Assembly (NCBI GenBank): GCA_963721645.1
Contig: CAVRJK010000002.1
Coordinates: 1,922,001 to 1,986,000, forward strand
Reading direction: 5' to 3'
DNA length: 64,000 bases
DNA from: JALZKA01 sp963721645
GTDB taxonomy: Bacteria > Actinomycetota > Thermoleophilia > Solirubrobacterales > 70-9
The notes beneath the pieces are model-generated. The model was not told where the DNA came from, did no database searches, and was given only the letters and a program-made list of their open reading frames with translations. Position numbers and translations under genes: made by a program. This document shows positions 8,961 through 17,356 of the stretch, piece after piece. How positions within the stretch are numbered: position 1 is the stretch's first letter; every line of letters starts with the position of its first letter.

Positions 8961-8966
8961 TAAGCT
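8961..8966 (+). promoter_or_regulatory. -10 box TAAGCT before the secreted-protein gene
   Basis: TAAGCT ends six bases before the GTG at 8973, which suggests a leaderless transcript. Confidence 0.4.
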
Positions 8967-8972
8967 CAGATA

Positions 8973-10388
8973 GTGAATCGGGTGTCGTTTGCGCTTCTGA
9001 CGAGCATTGCTCTCGTGCTCTCGCTCCCGTCGGCGGCCGGCGCCGCGACCCTGGGCAAGACCGTCTCGATTGCCGGTACCTACACGCTCGCTCCCGACGG
9101 CACGTTCTGGACAACATCCGGATCTGGATGTGGCGGAGGAGGTGGCACGTTCAGCCACTACGACGACGACGGCAACGATCTGGGCGACACCTTCACCACG
9201 ACCGTCCCCTACAGCCCACTGGAGATCGCAGCCTCCAACAATCGCGTTTACACGGTCAACTACTGCGGTAGCAGCGACCCCTACATCCTGTCGTTCCAAA
9301 GCAACGGAACCGGCCAGAACCCCGGCAGCGTGAGCTCGGACGTCCAGTCAGGACAACGTTTCGACGCGGAGGGTGTCCGGTTGCTGGGCGGCACGCTCGC
9401 GATCGTCGGGGCGAGCAAGTTCACACTTGCCGACCCAACGAATCTCAGTACCACGCACCCCTTCTACCCGTACCAGGTCTTCGGCGCGGGAATCCTCACG
9501 AACCCTCCTCACTCAGAGGCACAGTGGGAGTCGTGCGAGGGCGTCATCAACGAGACGCCCGACGTCAGCTGTCGCCATACCGGGAAGTTCGGGACCGGTC
9601 TTCAATACGTGACCGGTGCCGAGGACGTAGCCGCGGGCCCCGGAGGCTCTTTCTTCGTGCTTCAGTCCTACTGCTGTCCACAGGCGCGCGTCACCGTGGT
9701 CGAGCCGCACCCGATCACGGGGGGGCTGGTCCCGACCCTCACGTTCGGCGATACCTCCCAGGGCGACCTGGGGTCGGACGACGTCCCCTCGATGGTGAGG
9801 GATCCCAACTCGGGAAATCTCTTCATCGCCGACTCGGCGAATCGGCGCATCTCGGAGTTCAACACCGCGGGAGTGCGCCTCCGGTCCTTTGGATTCGGGG
9901 TCTCCCCCGGGGGCACCGACGACTTCGAAGCCTGCGTGCCCGAGGAGTCGCCGGGCTGCCAGGACGGCGTTCCGACAAATGTCAATGCAGCCTCATATTT
10001 CAGCCAGTTGGACATCGGGCCCGACGGCACGCTCTGGGCAGAGCAGCCCTTGCTCAGCCGGATCCAGGCGATCGATATCGGCGGCGGTTCCCCGCTCGAC
10101 GAAACGGCGCGGATCAGCGCGAAGCCGACCAAGGTCAAGAAGAACAAGAAGACGACGCTGACAGCGACGACTGGTCCGTGCGGAACTTCAAACGCAGACA
10201 CCGCCCTCTTTCAGGTGAGGGACGGCGCTGGCTTCGACAACCTCGGCAGCGCGAAGGCAATCGACGGTGACTGCAAGGCGAAGACGAAGGTGAAGATCAC
10301 CAGGAAGTCCGTGTTTCAGGTCCTCTCGATTGACTCAGCCCAGAACACCCTTGCGACCTCACCGAAGGTCACGGTCAAGCTCAAGTAG
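8973..10388 (+). CDS. Secreted NHL/beta-propeller-like protein, paralogue A
   Basis: 471 residues from a GTG start. A Sec signal peptide (about 1-25, ending SAAGA) precedes a repeat-rich region with NHL-like stretches such as MVRDPNSGNLFIADSANRRISEF. The last ~90 residues form a Lys-rich beta domain (KPTKVKKNKKTTLTAT ... SPKVTVKLK). The protein at 11449 has the same organisation and the same C-terminal end, so the two are paralogues. Pairs of Cys in the propeller region suggest disulfides, consistent with export. No catalytic motif is visible. The C-terminal domain could attach the protein to the envelope, but this is a guess. Function unknown. Confidence 0.8.
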   Translation: MNRVSFALLTSIALVLSLPSAAGAATLGKTVSIAGTYTLAPDGTFWTTSGSGCGGGGGTFSHYDDDGNDLGDTFTTTVPYSPLEIAASNNRVYTVNYCGSSDPYILSFQSNGTGQNPGSVSSDVQSGQRFDAEGVRLLGGTLAIVGASKFTLADPTNLSTTHPFYPYQVFGAGILTNPPHSEAQWESCEGVINETPDVSCRHTGKFGTGLQYVTGAEDVAAGPGGSFFVLQSYCCPQARVTVVEPHPITGGLVPTLTFGDTSQGDLGSDDVPSMVRDPNSGNLFIADSANRRISEFNTAGVRLRSFGFGVSPGGTDDFEACVPEESPGCQDGVPTNVNAASYFSQLDIGPDGTLWAEQPLLSRIQAIDIGGGSPLDETARISAKPTKVKKNKKTTLTATTGPCGTSNADTALFQVRDGAGFDNLGSAKAIDGDCKAKTKVKITRKSVFQVLSIDSAQNTLATSPKVTVKLK

Positions 10389-10504
10389 CGCCCGGGTCTC
10401 TGGCGAGTCGCCATCCGAGCCAGGCTCTGAGAGGTCCAAGCCGAGCCGCCGGGCCCGGCGTCGATGAGAACGGTCTCTTTCACCGCAAAGGATTGTGTCC
10501 ATTC

Positions 10505-10518
10505 CGAGCGAAAGCTCG
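10505..10518 (+). other. Small GAAA-tetraloop hairpin before 10523
   Basis: CGAGC-GAAA-GCTCG forms a perfect 5-bp stem with a GNRA loop, four bases before the chosen ATG at 10523. It may influence translation of the small downstream gene. It could also be chance. The rest of 10389-10504 shows nothing recognisable. Confidence 0.3.
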
Positions 10519-10522
10519 CGGG

Positions 10523-10867
10523 ATGGAGATCAAGGCAAGGCGAACTCTCGTCAAATCCGCGCCCGAGCTGTGGGAGCTGGCGGACGACCTCGCACGCCTG
10601 GAGGCGTGGATGGGCGGCCTCGTCGGCTCGGAATCCCCCGTTGCCGTCGAGATCACGCGACGTGACCCTGAGGTGTGCCTCATGTGGCAGAGCTCAGTGG
10701 CCAATGGGGGCTCCCAGATCCAGGTAGCGCTTGCCGAGAGCGGATTCGGGACGGCGGTCGAGATCACGGCCCGGCATTACGAGGCGAGTCCCGCCGCAAA
10801 CGCTGCGCTGGAAAGACTCCTCGATGAGCTCGGATCACCCGATCGACGACCCTTCTCAACCGGCTGA
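10523..10867 (+). CDS. Small SRPBCC-like protein
   Basis: A 114-residue cytosolic protein. The start MEIKARRTLVKSAPELWELADDLARLEAWMG resembles SRPBCC/START-like proteins, in which an amphipathic helix follows the first strand. Later strands (LMWQSSV, TAVEITARHY) and a C-terminal helix also fit that fold. This is pattern recognition only; no catalytic residue is evident. An in-frame start at 10493 exists but adds unrelated residues. The end overlaps the HD-GYP-like gene by 44 bases in another frame, so the two are likely cotranscribed. Both lie between two paralogous secreted-protein genes. Confidence 0.6.
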   Translation: MEIKARRTLVKSAPELWELADDLARLEAWMGGLVGSESPVAVEITRRDPEVCLMWQSSVANGGSQIQVALAESGFGTAVEITARHYEASPAANAALERLLDELGSPDRRPFSTG

Positions 10868-11375
10868 CCCGCCACCTTCGGACCCGGATCTCCCGGGCCT
10901 GATCCGCGAGCGGGGCGAGCCCCTGCTCGACGGGCTCGAGGAGCATCTTCCAGGCTCGCGCGAGCGCGCCGATGCCACGGGCGCATACGCGCTTGCCACT
11001 GCGGTGGGGCTCGGGTTTGCCCGGCCAGAGGCCGAGCTTTGCCGCCAGACCGCCCGACTGGCCGAGATCGGCAGGATCTACACGCCTGCCGAAACCCATT
11101 ACGAGGCGGGAGCCCAGCTGGCTCGCGGCGCTGGACTACCGGAGTTCACGTGTGAGTGGATCCTTGCCGTCGGCGAGCACTACGACGGAACAGGGCCCCG
11201 TCGGCTGTCCGGCTCCGAGATCCCTGTCTTCTCGCGGATAATCCGCGCAGCGCGACGCTGCGACGAGCTCGTCAGGGGAGGCGCGGAGCCCGCGGAGCTT
11301 CGCGCCCTTGCCGGGACTGAGCTCGATCCAGCGATGGTCGACGCTCTCGCGACGATGCTCGAACGCGCCGAGTAG
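10824..11375 (+). CDS. Degenerate HD-GYP-like domain protein
   Basis: 183 residues from ATG 10824, which overlaps the preceding gene by 44 bases. A disordered acidic-proline N-terminus (about 1-30) leads into an all-helical domain. Its best match is the second half of an HD-GYP domain: GEHYDGTGPRRLSGSEIPVFSRIIRAARRCDEL, parallel to the family's H-x-E-x-x-DGTG ... EIP ... RI-x-x-x-AD-x-(F/Y)D. The canonical HD pair and the GYP triad are not intact, so cyclic di-GMP hydrolysis is doubtful; a binding or scaffold role is possible. The N-terminal 30 residues may not be translated if a later start is used. Confidence 0.65.
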   Translation: MSSDHPIDDPSQPADPPPSDPDLPGLIRERGEPLLDGLEEHLPGSRERADATGAYALATAVGLGFARPEAELCRQTARLAEIGRIYTPAETHYEAGAQLARGAGLPEFTCEWILAVGEHYDGTGPRRLSGSEIPVFSRIIRAARRCDELVRGGAEPAELRALAGTELDPAMVDALATMLERAE

Positions 11376-11435
11376 TCACTGTCAAAGCGGGATGAGCCGA
11401 CCGAATTTGGGTGCTACCTGGGCTCTTGGCTGATG

Positions 11436-11441
11436 TAGGGT
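11436..11441 (+). promoter_or_regulatory. -10 box TAGGGT before paralogue B
   Basis: TAGGGT ends seven bases before GTG 11449. This spacing argues for the 11449 start rather than the in-frame GTG at 11440, which would sit inside the box. Confidence 0.4.
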
Positions 11442-11448
11442 GGAACCC

Positions 11449-12858
11449 GTGGAGAGAGTCCGCAACCTCGGAGGGCGCGCGGCATTTGCGGCTCTGGTCG
11501 CGACTCTCGTATGGGGATGCTCTCAGGCCGCAGCGGCTCCGACCATCGAGCGCGAGGTTCCGGTCAATTCGTCCAATCCCTACACGCCACTTCCAGACGG
11601 CTCGGTCTGGACCACCTACGCCACCTCCGCCAACGGCGGCATCGTCCTCCATCTTGACGGTCAGAACGGCTCGATTCTCGATTCTTTCAACATCGCGATC
11701 AACGGCTACTACCCGCAGGCGATCGGGTACGCCAACAACCGGGTTTACATCGCCCAGCCGGGGCGAATCGACTCCCTGCTGGTCAACGGTCAGTCCGGTA
11801 CCACCAACCCTGGCCTCGTCGGGGCGGACGGCGAGACAGCCGCCCGGCTGTGCTGCAACCAGATCTTCCTGCGCGTCGGCCCTGACGGCACCGGCAACGT
11901 CGCGCTGGGTCAGTCGAACAAGGTCGGGATCCTCAACCTCAGCAATCTGACCGACCGCTACTACTCGCAGACTTGGTTCGGAGCAGGGATCAACACCAGC
12001 GGCAGCGCGTTCGAGGTCTGCCACCTCGCTACTCCGGGGACCGCCCCGCCCGGCTGCGGGGGCGGCGGCGACGGAGGCCCGGCTGCCGGCCAGCTGGACT
12101 ACGCGACGGACATGGCACCCGACGGCGGCGCCGGCTTCTTCGTGACGGAGTACGGCGGCCACACGGTGACCCACGTCAGCCCCACGATCAAAGGTGGGAT
12201 GGGCGACTACGTGCTCTCCAGCTTCGGAAGCGGTCCTGGATCTGCGGCGGGTCAACTGTCAAGCCCGGACTCGATCCGCCGCATTCCTGGCACGGGACGC
12301 CTGGCCATCTCGAATCCGCCCAACCGCCGGATCGACGAGTTCAGCCCAGCCGGGGCGTATGAACGCTCCTACGGCTTCGGTGTCCTCACTGGCGCCGACG
12401 AGTTCGAAACGTGCGGGGTTGGCATTGGAGCCTGTCTTGCAGGAGTCCCGTACCAGAGCAATCCGCGGTCCTACTTCACGCAGCTCGACATCGTGGACGG
12501 AAAGCTCTGGGCCGCAACGGAGTTGGACGACAGCATTCAGGTAATCGACCTCGGCGGAGGTGGAGGCGGCAACTCACTCGACCTGAAGGCCGATCCGGTC
12601 AAGATCAAGAAGGGGAAGAAGGCGACCCTCACCGCCACGCTCGAGAATTGCGAAGGCACCGGCGAGACGATCACTTTCCAGATGAAGAAAGGCCCGAGCT
12701 TCAAGGACCTGGGATCGGGACTGGCGCCCAACGGCACCTGCAGGGCATCCAAGACGACCCCGAAGATCAAGGGAACGACGATCTTCCAGGCGGTCGCCGA
12801 GGACCCTGGGGGGGATCCGATCGCGACCTCGCCCAAGGTCAAGGTCAAACTTAAGTAG
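11449..12858 (+). CDS. Secreted NHL/beta-propeller-like protein, paralogue B
   Basis: 469 residues from GTG 11449, chosen because a -10 box lies seven bases upstream. A signal peptide (hydrophobic stretch AAFAALVATLVWGCSQAAAA) contains a Cys, but the -3 to -1 residues are not a convincing lipobox. The mature part carries propeller-like repeats (GAGFFVTEYGGHTVTHV, GRLAISNPPNRRIDEF) and ends in the same Lys-rich domain as paralogue A (ADPVKIKKGKKATLTATLE ... SPKVKVKLK). Shared internal motifs include SYGFGVLTGADEFETC here and SFGFGVSPGGTDDFEAC in paralogue A. Function unknown; presumably extracellular. Confidence 0.8.
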   Translation: MERVRNLGGRAAFAALVATLVWGCSQAAAAPTIEREVPVNSSNPYTPLPDGSVWTTYATSANGGIVLHLDGQNGSILDSFNIAINGYYPQAIGYANNRVYIAQPGRIDSLLVNGQSGTTNPGLVGADGETAARLCCNQIFLRVGPDGTGNVALGQSNKVGILNLSNLTDRYYSQTWFGAGINTSGSAFEVCHLATPGTAPPGCGGGGDGGPAAGQLDYATDMAPDGGAGFFVTEYGGHTVTHVSPTIKGGMGDYVLSSFGSGPGSAAGQLSSPDSIRRIPGTGRLAISNPPNRRIDEFSPAGAYERSYGFGVLTGADEFETCGVGIGACLAGVPYQSNPRSYFTQLDIVDGKLWAATELDDSIQVIDLGGGGGGNSLDLKADPVKIKKGKKATLTATLENCEGTGETITFQMKKGPSFKDLGSGLAPNGTCRASKTTPKIKGTTIFQAVAEDPGGDPIATSPKVKVKLK

Positions 12859-12866
12859 CGCCGGAA

Positions 12867-12872
12867 TAGACT
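12867..12872 (+). promoter_or_regulatory. -10 box TAGACT before the carboxylase gene
   Basis: TAGACT ends ten bases before GTG 12883 and begins nine bases after the preceding stop codon. Confidence 0.35.
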
Positions 12873-12882
12873 CCCGCGCCCA

Positions 12883-14451
12883 GTGCGCCAGAGCTATCCG
12901 CAGACCCACGAAGAGAAGCTCAACTACCTCCGCGAGCTCCGCGACCAGGCGATCCATTCCGCCTCTGAGGCCGCGGTCGAAAAACAGCACGCCAAGGGCA
13001 AGCTCACCGCACGCGAGCGGATCGAAAAGCTCCTCGACCCCGGCTCGTTCGAAGAGCTCGACACGTTCGTGCGCCACCGCACCACGGACTTCGAGATGGA
13101 CAAGAACCGGCCTTGGGGCGACGCAGTCGTCACCGGCTACGGCACGGTCGACGGGCGGCCGATCTTCGTCTTCAGTCAGGACTTCACCGTCTTCGGCGGC
13201 TCGCTGGGCGAGGTCATGGCCGAGAAGATGGTGAAGATCATGGACCTGGCCGCCAAGGTCGGCGCTCCTGTTGTCGGTCTCAACGACTCCGGCGGCGCCC
13301 GCATCCAGGAAGGCGTCGTCTCGCTGGGCGCCTACGGCGACGTGTTCGTTCGGAACGTGCAGTGTTCAGGCGTGATCCCGCAAATCAGCGTGATCATGGG
13401 CCCGTGCGCCGGGGGCGCGGTCTATTCGCCGGCGATGACGGACTTCATCTTCATGGTCAAGGAGACCTCGCACATGTTCATCACCGGCCCCGAGGTCATC
13501 AAGACCGTCACGGGCGAGGAGGTGGAGTTCGAGGCGCTGGGCGGCGCGATGACCCACAACTCCAAGTCGGGCGTTGCCCACTTTGCCTCCGAAGACGAAG
13601 AAGCGTGCCTGGAAGACGTGCGCTACCTGATCGGTTTCCTCCCCCAGAACAACCTGGAGATGCCTCCGCGCGTCGAGCCCTACGACGACCCGGAGCGCGA
13701 GGACCCCGAGCTCGACACGCTCGTTCCCGACGACCCCCAGAAGCCCTACGACATGCGCGACGTAATCGCGAGGATCGTCGACGACGAGGAGTTCTTCGAG
13801 GTCCACGAGCACTGGGCGCAGAACATCGTGTGCGGCTTCGCGCGCCTCGACGGCTTCCCGGTCGGCGTAGTCGGCAACCAGCCAAAGCACCTCGCGGGTG
13901 TCCTTGACATCGACTCCTCTTGCAAGGGCGCGCGCTTCGTCCGTACCTGCGACGCCTTCAACATCCCTCTCCTGACCTTCACCGATGTGCCGGGCTTCAT
14001 GCCGGGGACGTCACAGGAATGGGGCGGCATCATCCGCCACGGCGCGAAGCTCCTCTACGCCTTCACCGAGGCAACCGTCCCGAAGCTGACCGTCGTCACC
14101 CGCAAGGCCTACGGCGGTGCCTACGACGTCATGAACTCAAAGCACATGCTGGCCGACTTCAACTTCGCCTGGCCGACGTCCGAGGTTGCCGTGATGGGGC
14201 CGGAGGGCGCCGTCAACATCATCTACCGCAAGGACATCGCGAACTCGCCGACACCGGAGGATCGCCGGGCTCGCCTGATGGACGACTACAAGGCACGCTT
14301 CGCCAACCCATATTCAGCGGCCGAGCGCGGCTACCTCGACGACGTGATCGAGCCGCGCCAGACCCGGCCCCGGTTGATCCGCGCGCTCCGAACCCTCCAG
14401 ACCAAGCGGGTCGAACAGCCGAAGCGAAAGCACGGGAACATCCCGCTTTAG
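12883..14451 (+). CDS. pccB: Acyl-CoA (propionyl-CoA) carboxylase beta subunit
   Basis: A 522-residue carboxyltransferase subunit that moves the carboxyl group from carboxybiotin to an acyl-CoA, giving methylmalonyl-CoA from propionyl-CoA. Both crotonase-like halves are present: the N-terminal acyl-CoA site with LNDSGGARIQEGV and GPCAGGAVYSPAMTDF, and the C-terminal biotin site with DVPGFMPGTSQEWGGIIRHGAKLLYAF. The residue after GGAY is Asp (AYDVMNSKH). That position is Asp in Streptomyces PccB and reported as a determinant of propionyl specificity, so propionyl-CoA is the likely substrate. The biotinylated alpha subunit is not nearby. It fits with the mutase at 7259. GTG start; a membrane-protein gene follows after two bases. 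Confidence 0.9.
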   Translation: MRQSYPQTHEEKLNYLRELRDQAIHSASEAAVEKQHAKGKLTARERIEKLLDPGSFEELDTFVRHRTTDFEMDKNRPWGDAVVTGYGTVDGRPIFVFSQDFTVFGGSLGEVMAEKMVKIMDLAAKVGAPVVGLNDSGGARIQEGVVSLGAYGDVFVRNVQCSGVIPQISVIMGPCAGGAVYSPAMTDFIFMVKETSHMFITGPEVIKTVTGEEVEFEALGGAMTHNSKSGVAHFASEDEEACLEDVRYLIGFLPQNNLEMPPRVEPYDDPEREDPELDTLVPDDPQKPYDMRDVIARIVDDEEFFEVHEHWAQNIVCGFARLDGFPVGVVGNQPKHLAGVLDIDSSCKGARFVRTCDAFNIPLLTFTDVPGFMPGTSQEWGGIIRHGAKLLYAFTEATVPKLTVVTRKAYGGAYDVMNSKHMLADFNFAWPTSEVAVMGPEGAVNIIYRKDIANSPTPEDRRARLMDDYKARFANPYSAAERGYLDDVIEPRQTRPRLIRALRTLQTKRVEQPKRKHGNIPL

Positions 14452-14453
14452 AC

Positions 14454-14957
14454 GTGAACGATCGAGGCACACACTCCGGCATCGACGGCGGCAGGATCGT
14501 CGTCGCGCTCGGCGCGGCCCTTCTCTTCGCCTCGCTTTTCGTCGACTGGTATGGCTTCGGCCGCGGCCCCGACACGGACGGGTTTACCGCTTGGACAGCC
14601 TTCGAAATGGTGGATCTGCTCTTGGCTCTACTCGCTATTGCAGCGGTGGTGGCGGTCCTTCAGCCGCTTTCGGCCGGGCGTGCCGTGGTTCCCGAGGGAA
14701 TTGCCCCAGTCGCCGGCCCAGCGTCGCTCCTCCTGGTCGCCGTATCGATCGTGAACGTTCCGCCCGTTGCTCAGGGCTTCGACTCGGACCTCGAGATCGG
14801 CGCGTGGCTGGCCTTGGCCGGTTCGGCGATCATGTGCGCAGGAGCCTTGCTGAGCTTCAACCGCATCTCGCTCGTGATCACACCGCGAGAGCGGTCGACC
14901 GACGTGCACGAGGCCGAAACCCGCTCGCAGCCTCTTTCGCGACCACCAGAGTCCTAG
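14454..14957 (+). CDS. Small membrane protein, four predicted helices
   Basis: 167 residues from a GTG two bases after the carboxylase stop, so it is cotranscribed with pccB. Four hydrophobic stretches (about 12-28, 46-65, 76-93 and 104-122) are separated by short loops, followed by a charged cytoplasmic tail. No family motif recognised. The coupling with pccB may reflect only compact genome organisation. Confidence 0.7.
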   Translation: MNDRGTHSGIDGGRIVVALGAALLFASLFVDWYGFGRGPDTDGFTAWTAFEMVDLLLALLAIAAVVAVLQPLSAGRAVVPEGIAPVAGPASLLLVAVSIVNVPPVAQGFDSDLEIGAWLALAGSAIMCAGALLSFNRISLVITPRERSTDVHEAETRSQPLSRPPES

Positions 14958-14987
14958 CCGACCGGCGCATCCGGACCGCTTGGTCTG

Positions 14988-14993
14988 TAGCTT
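14988..14993 (+). promoter_or_regulatory. -10 box TAGCTT before the metallophosphoesterase gene
   Basis: TAGCTT ends nine bases before ATG 15003. Confidence 0.35.
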
Positions 14994-15002
14994 CGACAGT
15001 GG

Positions 15003-17294
15003 ATGGAGTCGGGCAAGCGGGGATCTGCGAGTGCGTTTGCGGTCTGGTCGGTGGCAACCGTCGGACTGGCCGCCGCATGGGCGGCGCCTGCCCCTGCCGG
15101 AACGAACACGATCGACACACTCGGCAAGACCACGCTCGAGCAGAGGATCGTCCCCGATGACTCCGCGGGCTATAACGACCTCGAGATTGATGCGACTACG
15201 AGCGGATACGTCGTCCGCGAGGACGCAATCGGGACCGCTCAGCCTGGCCGTGAGGACCGGCGCAAGTCGCTTCTTTACTTCGGCCAGTTGTCCGACTTCC
15301 AGCTCGCCGACGAGGAGTCGCCGGCGCGCGTCGAGGTAGTTGACACGGGCCCCTTCTCCTCGGCTTGGCGTACCAACGAGGCGCTTCTGCCTCACCAGGC
15401 CGACGCAATGGTCCAGCAGCTGAATGCGTTTGTGCCCGCGAGCCCGCTTGAGAGCGGGGACGGGTCACGGCGGGCGATGGACTTCTCGATCAACACAGGT
15501 GACGCAGCCGACAGCCAGCAAAAGAACGAGACCGAGTGGGTCAAAGCGCTCGCGGAGGGCGGCCCGATCAACCCTGGAAGCGGCGTCGATCCGGCCACCT
15601 CCGGCAACCCGACCTGCGCGGCGCTCAGCGCGCTGATACCGGATGCAGCCACGCCCACGAACTACACCGGCGTCCAGGACTACGACGACTACGTGGAAGG
15701 AACCGCCCAGTACTACGACCCCGATCAGCCGCTGGGCCCGTTTGCCGGTTGGCCCGCCTATCCAAACCTGATGAACGAGGCGCAGGCCGAGTTCACGGCC
15801 ACCGGCCTGGACGTGCCGCACTACCTCACCTTCGGAAATCACGACGCGCTCGTACAGGGCAACGCCTGGGCCAACACGGCATACGAAACCGTCGCCACCG
15901 GCTGCGTAAAGCCGCTGACGCCCTTCATCGCAGACCCGGGGTCTTTCGGCGACGCCTTCGCGCAGATCGCCGGCCTTAATCCGGCGGCCGTCCAGAGCCT
16001 GCTCACCAGCGACCCGACCAAGATCGCGCTGGTACCGCCAGACCCGAATCGCCAGTTCGTCTCAAAGCAGCAGTACAAGGAGATCTTCAAATCAGGCGCT
16101 CAGGCGGACGGTCACGGCTTCGACCTCGTCGACCCCGCCGAGGAGGCCGCCTCGGGCGGTTCTGCGGGCTACTACGCCTGGAGCCCGGAACCGGGTATCC
16201 GCTTCATCTCGGTTGACACCGTTTCGGAAGCCGGCGTGATCGGCCCGTCCGCGAACGGCAACGTGGACGATCCGCAGTTTCAGTGGCTGACGGGTGAGCT
16301 GGACGATGCGGAGGCCGCAGACGAGCTCGTTGTCCTGTTCTCACACCACGCGATCCCGAGCCTCAACGCGGACGTGACGGACGAGATGGCGCCGCCATGC
16401 TCGGGTCCCACGGACTCGCACGGGCACGATGCGAACCCGGGCTGCGACCCTGACCCGCGCGATTCCTCGCCGATCCACCTCGGCGCCGACCTTACGACGC
16501 TCCTCCACGCTCATCCCAACGTGATCGCATGGGTCGCCGGCCATTCCCACCAGAACACGGTCGACCCGTATCCGAACCCGTCCGGAACCGGTGGCTTTTG
16601 GTCCATCCGCGTCGCGGCGGAGGCTGACTGGCCACAGCAGAGCCGCCTGCTCGAGATCTTCGACAACGAGGACGGGACGCTCTCGATCTTCGGCACGATT
16701 CTCGACCACGCCTCGCCGGCGACGGCGGCAGCCGGCGGTACTGACACGTCCACGCTGGATGCGCTCGGCTTGGCCTCGATCGGCCGCACGATCGGCTACA
16801 ACGACCCCCAGTACGGTGGCGAGGCCTGCAACCCGACCTGCGAGGGAGTCGCGGGCGATCGAAACGTCGAGCTGCTCCTGTCCGACCCGCGCGAGGGTGG
16901 CGGCGGTGGTGGTGGCGACTGCGAGGTCACGATCGACGGAACCTCCGACGACGATGACCTGAACGGCACGGACGCGAGCGAGAAGATCGTCGGACGTGGC
17001 GGCAGCGACCGCCTGCGCGGCAACGGTGGCGCGGACTGCTTGCGGGGCGGGCGCGGACGCGATCGTGTCCGTGGCGGCGCCGGCAACGACACCATGAACG
17101 GTGGACGCGGACAGGACCGCGTGAGGGGCGACGAAGGTGAAGACCTGATTCGCGGCGGCGGAGCCAGCGACCGCATCAACTCCCGGGACGGAGAGGCCGA
17201 CGTGGTCAGGTGCGGAACCGGTCGCAAGGACAGGGCGAAGGTTGACGAGCTCGACGAGGTCGTCAACTGCGAGCGCGTCAAGCTCCAGACCTGA
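15003..17294 (+). CDS. Secreted metallophosphoesterase with RTX-like C-terminal repeats
   Basis: 763 residues. A signal peptide (about 1-32) precedes a calcineurin-like phosphoesterase domain resembling the TIGR03767 group: LLYFGQLSDFQLADEESPARVE at the first metal site, YLTFGNHDALVQGN at the second, FSHHAIPS, and AWVAGHSHQN. After a Gly-rich hinge (EGGGGGGGD) the last ~110 residues hold glycine/aspartate nonapeptides such as GGSDRLRGNGG, GGAGNDTMNGG and DEGEDLIRGGG, the pattern of calcium-binding beta-rolls. Metal ligands appear intact. The repeats may stabilise the protein after export in a calcium-rich environment. Natural substrate unknown. Confidence 0.85.
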   Translation: MESGKRGSASAFAVWSVATVGLAAAWAAPAPAGTNTIDTLGKTTLEQRIVPDDSAGYNDLEIDATTSGYVVREDAIGTAQPGREDRRKSLLYFGQLSDFQLADEESPARVEVVDTGPFSSAWRTNEALLPHQADAMVQQLNAFVPASPLESGDGSRRAMDFSINTGDAADSQQKNETEWVKALAEGGPINPGSGVDPATSGNPTCAALSALIPDAATPTNYTGVQDYDDYVEGTAQYYDPDQPLGPFAGWPAYPNLMNEAQAEFTATGLDVPHYLTFGNHDALVQGNAWANTAYETVATGCVKPLTPFIADPGSFGDAFAQIAGLNPAAVQSLLTSDPTKIALVPPDPNRQFVSKQQYKEIFKSGAQADGHGFDLVDPAEEAASGGSAGYYAWSPEPGIRFISVDTVSEAGVIGPSANGNVDDPQFQWLTGELDDAEAADELVVLFSHHAIPSLNADVTDEMAPPCSGPTDSHGHDANPGCDPDPRDSSPIHLGADLTTLLHAHPNVIAWVAGHSHQNTVDPYPNPSGTGGFWSIRVAAEADWPQQSRLLEIFDNEDGTLSIFGTILDHASPATAAAGGTDTSTLDALGLASIGRTIGYNDPQYGGEACNPTCEGVAGDRNVELLLSDPREGGGGGGGDCEVTIDGTSDDDDLNGTDASEKIVGRGGSDRLRGNGGADCLRGGRGRDRVRGGAGNDTMNGGRGQDRVRGDEGEDLIRGGGASDRINSRDGEADVVRCGTGRKDRAKVDELDEVVNCERVKLQT

Positions 17295-17310
17295 TCCCCC
17301 GGAGTCGAAA

Positions 17311-17353
17311 CGTCCCGATTTACCCCTCATAGCGGGGAACGCGGGACATTTTG
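17311..17353. terminator. Bidirectional terminator between convergent genes
   Basis: GTCCCG (17312-17317) pairs with CGGGAC (17342-17347), enclosing a second stem CCCC/GGGG (17323-17326 with 17334-17337). A short T run follows on the plus strand. It sits between the stops of the metallophosphoesterase and the cyclodeaminase genes. The T tract on the minus strand is weak. Confidence 0.5.
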
Positions 17354-17356
17354 GTT

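Noticed and set aside
16341..17330. Minus-strand open frame of 329 codons
   Set aside because: Shadow of the metallophosphoesterase gene; Ala/Val-rich without domain signatures.
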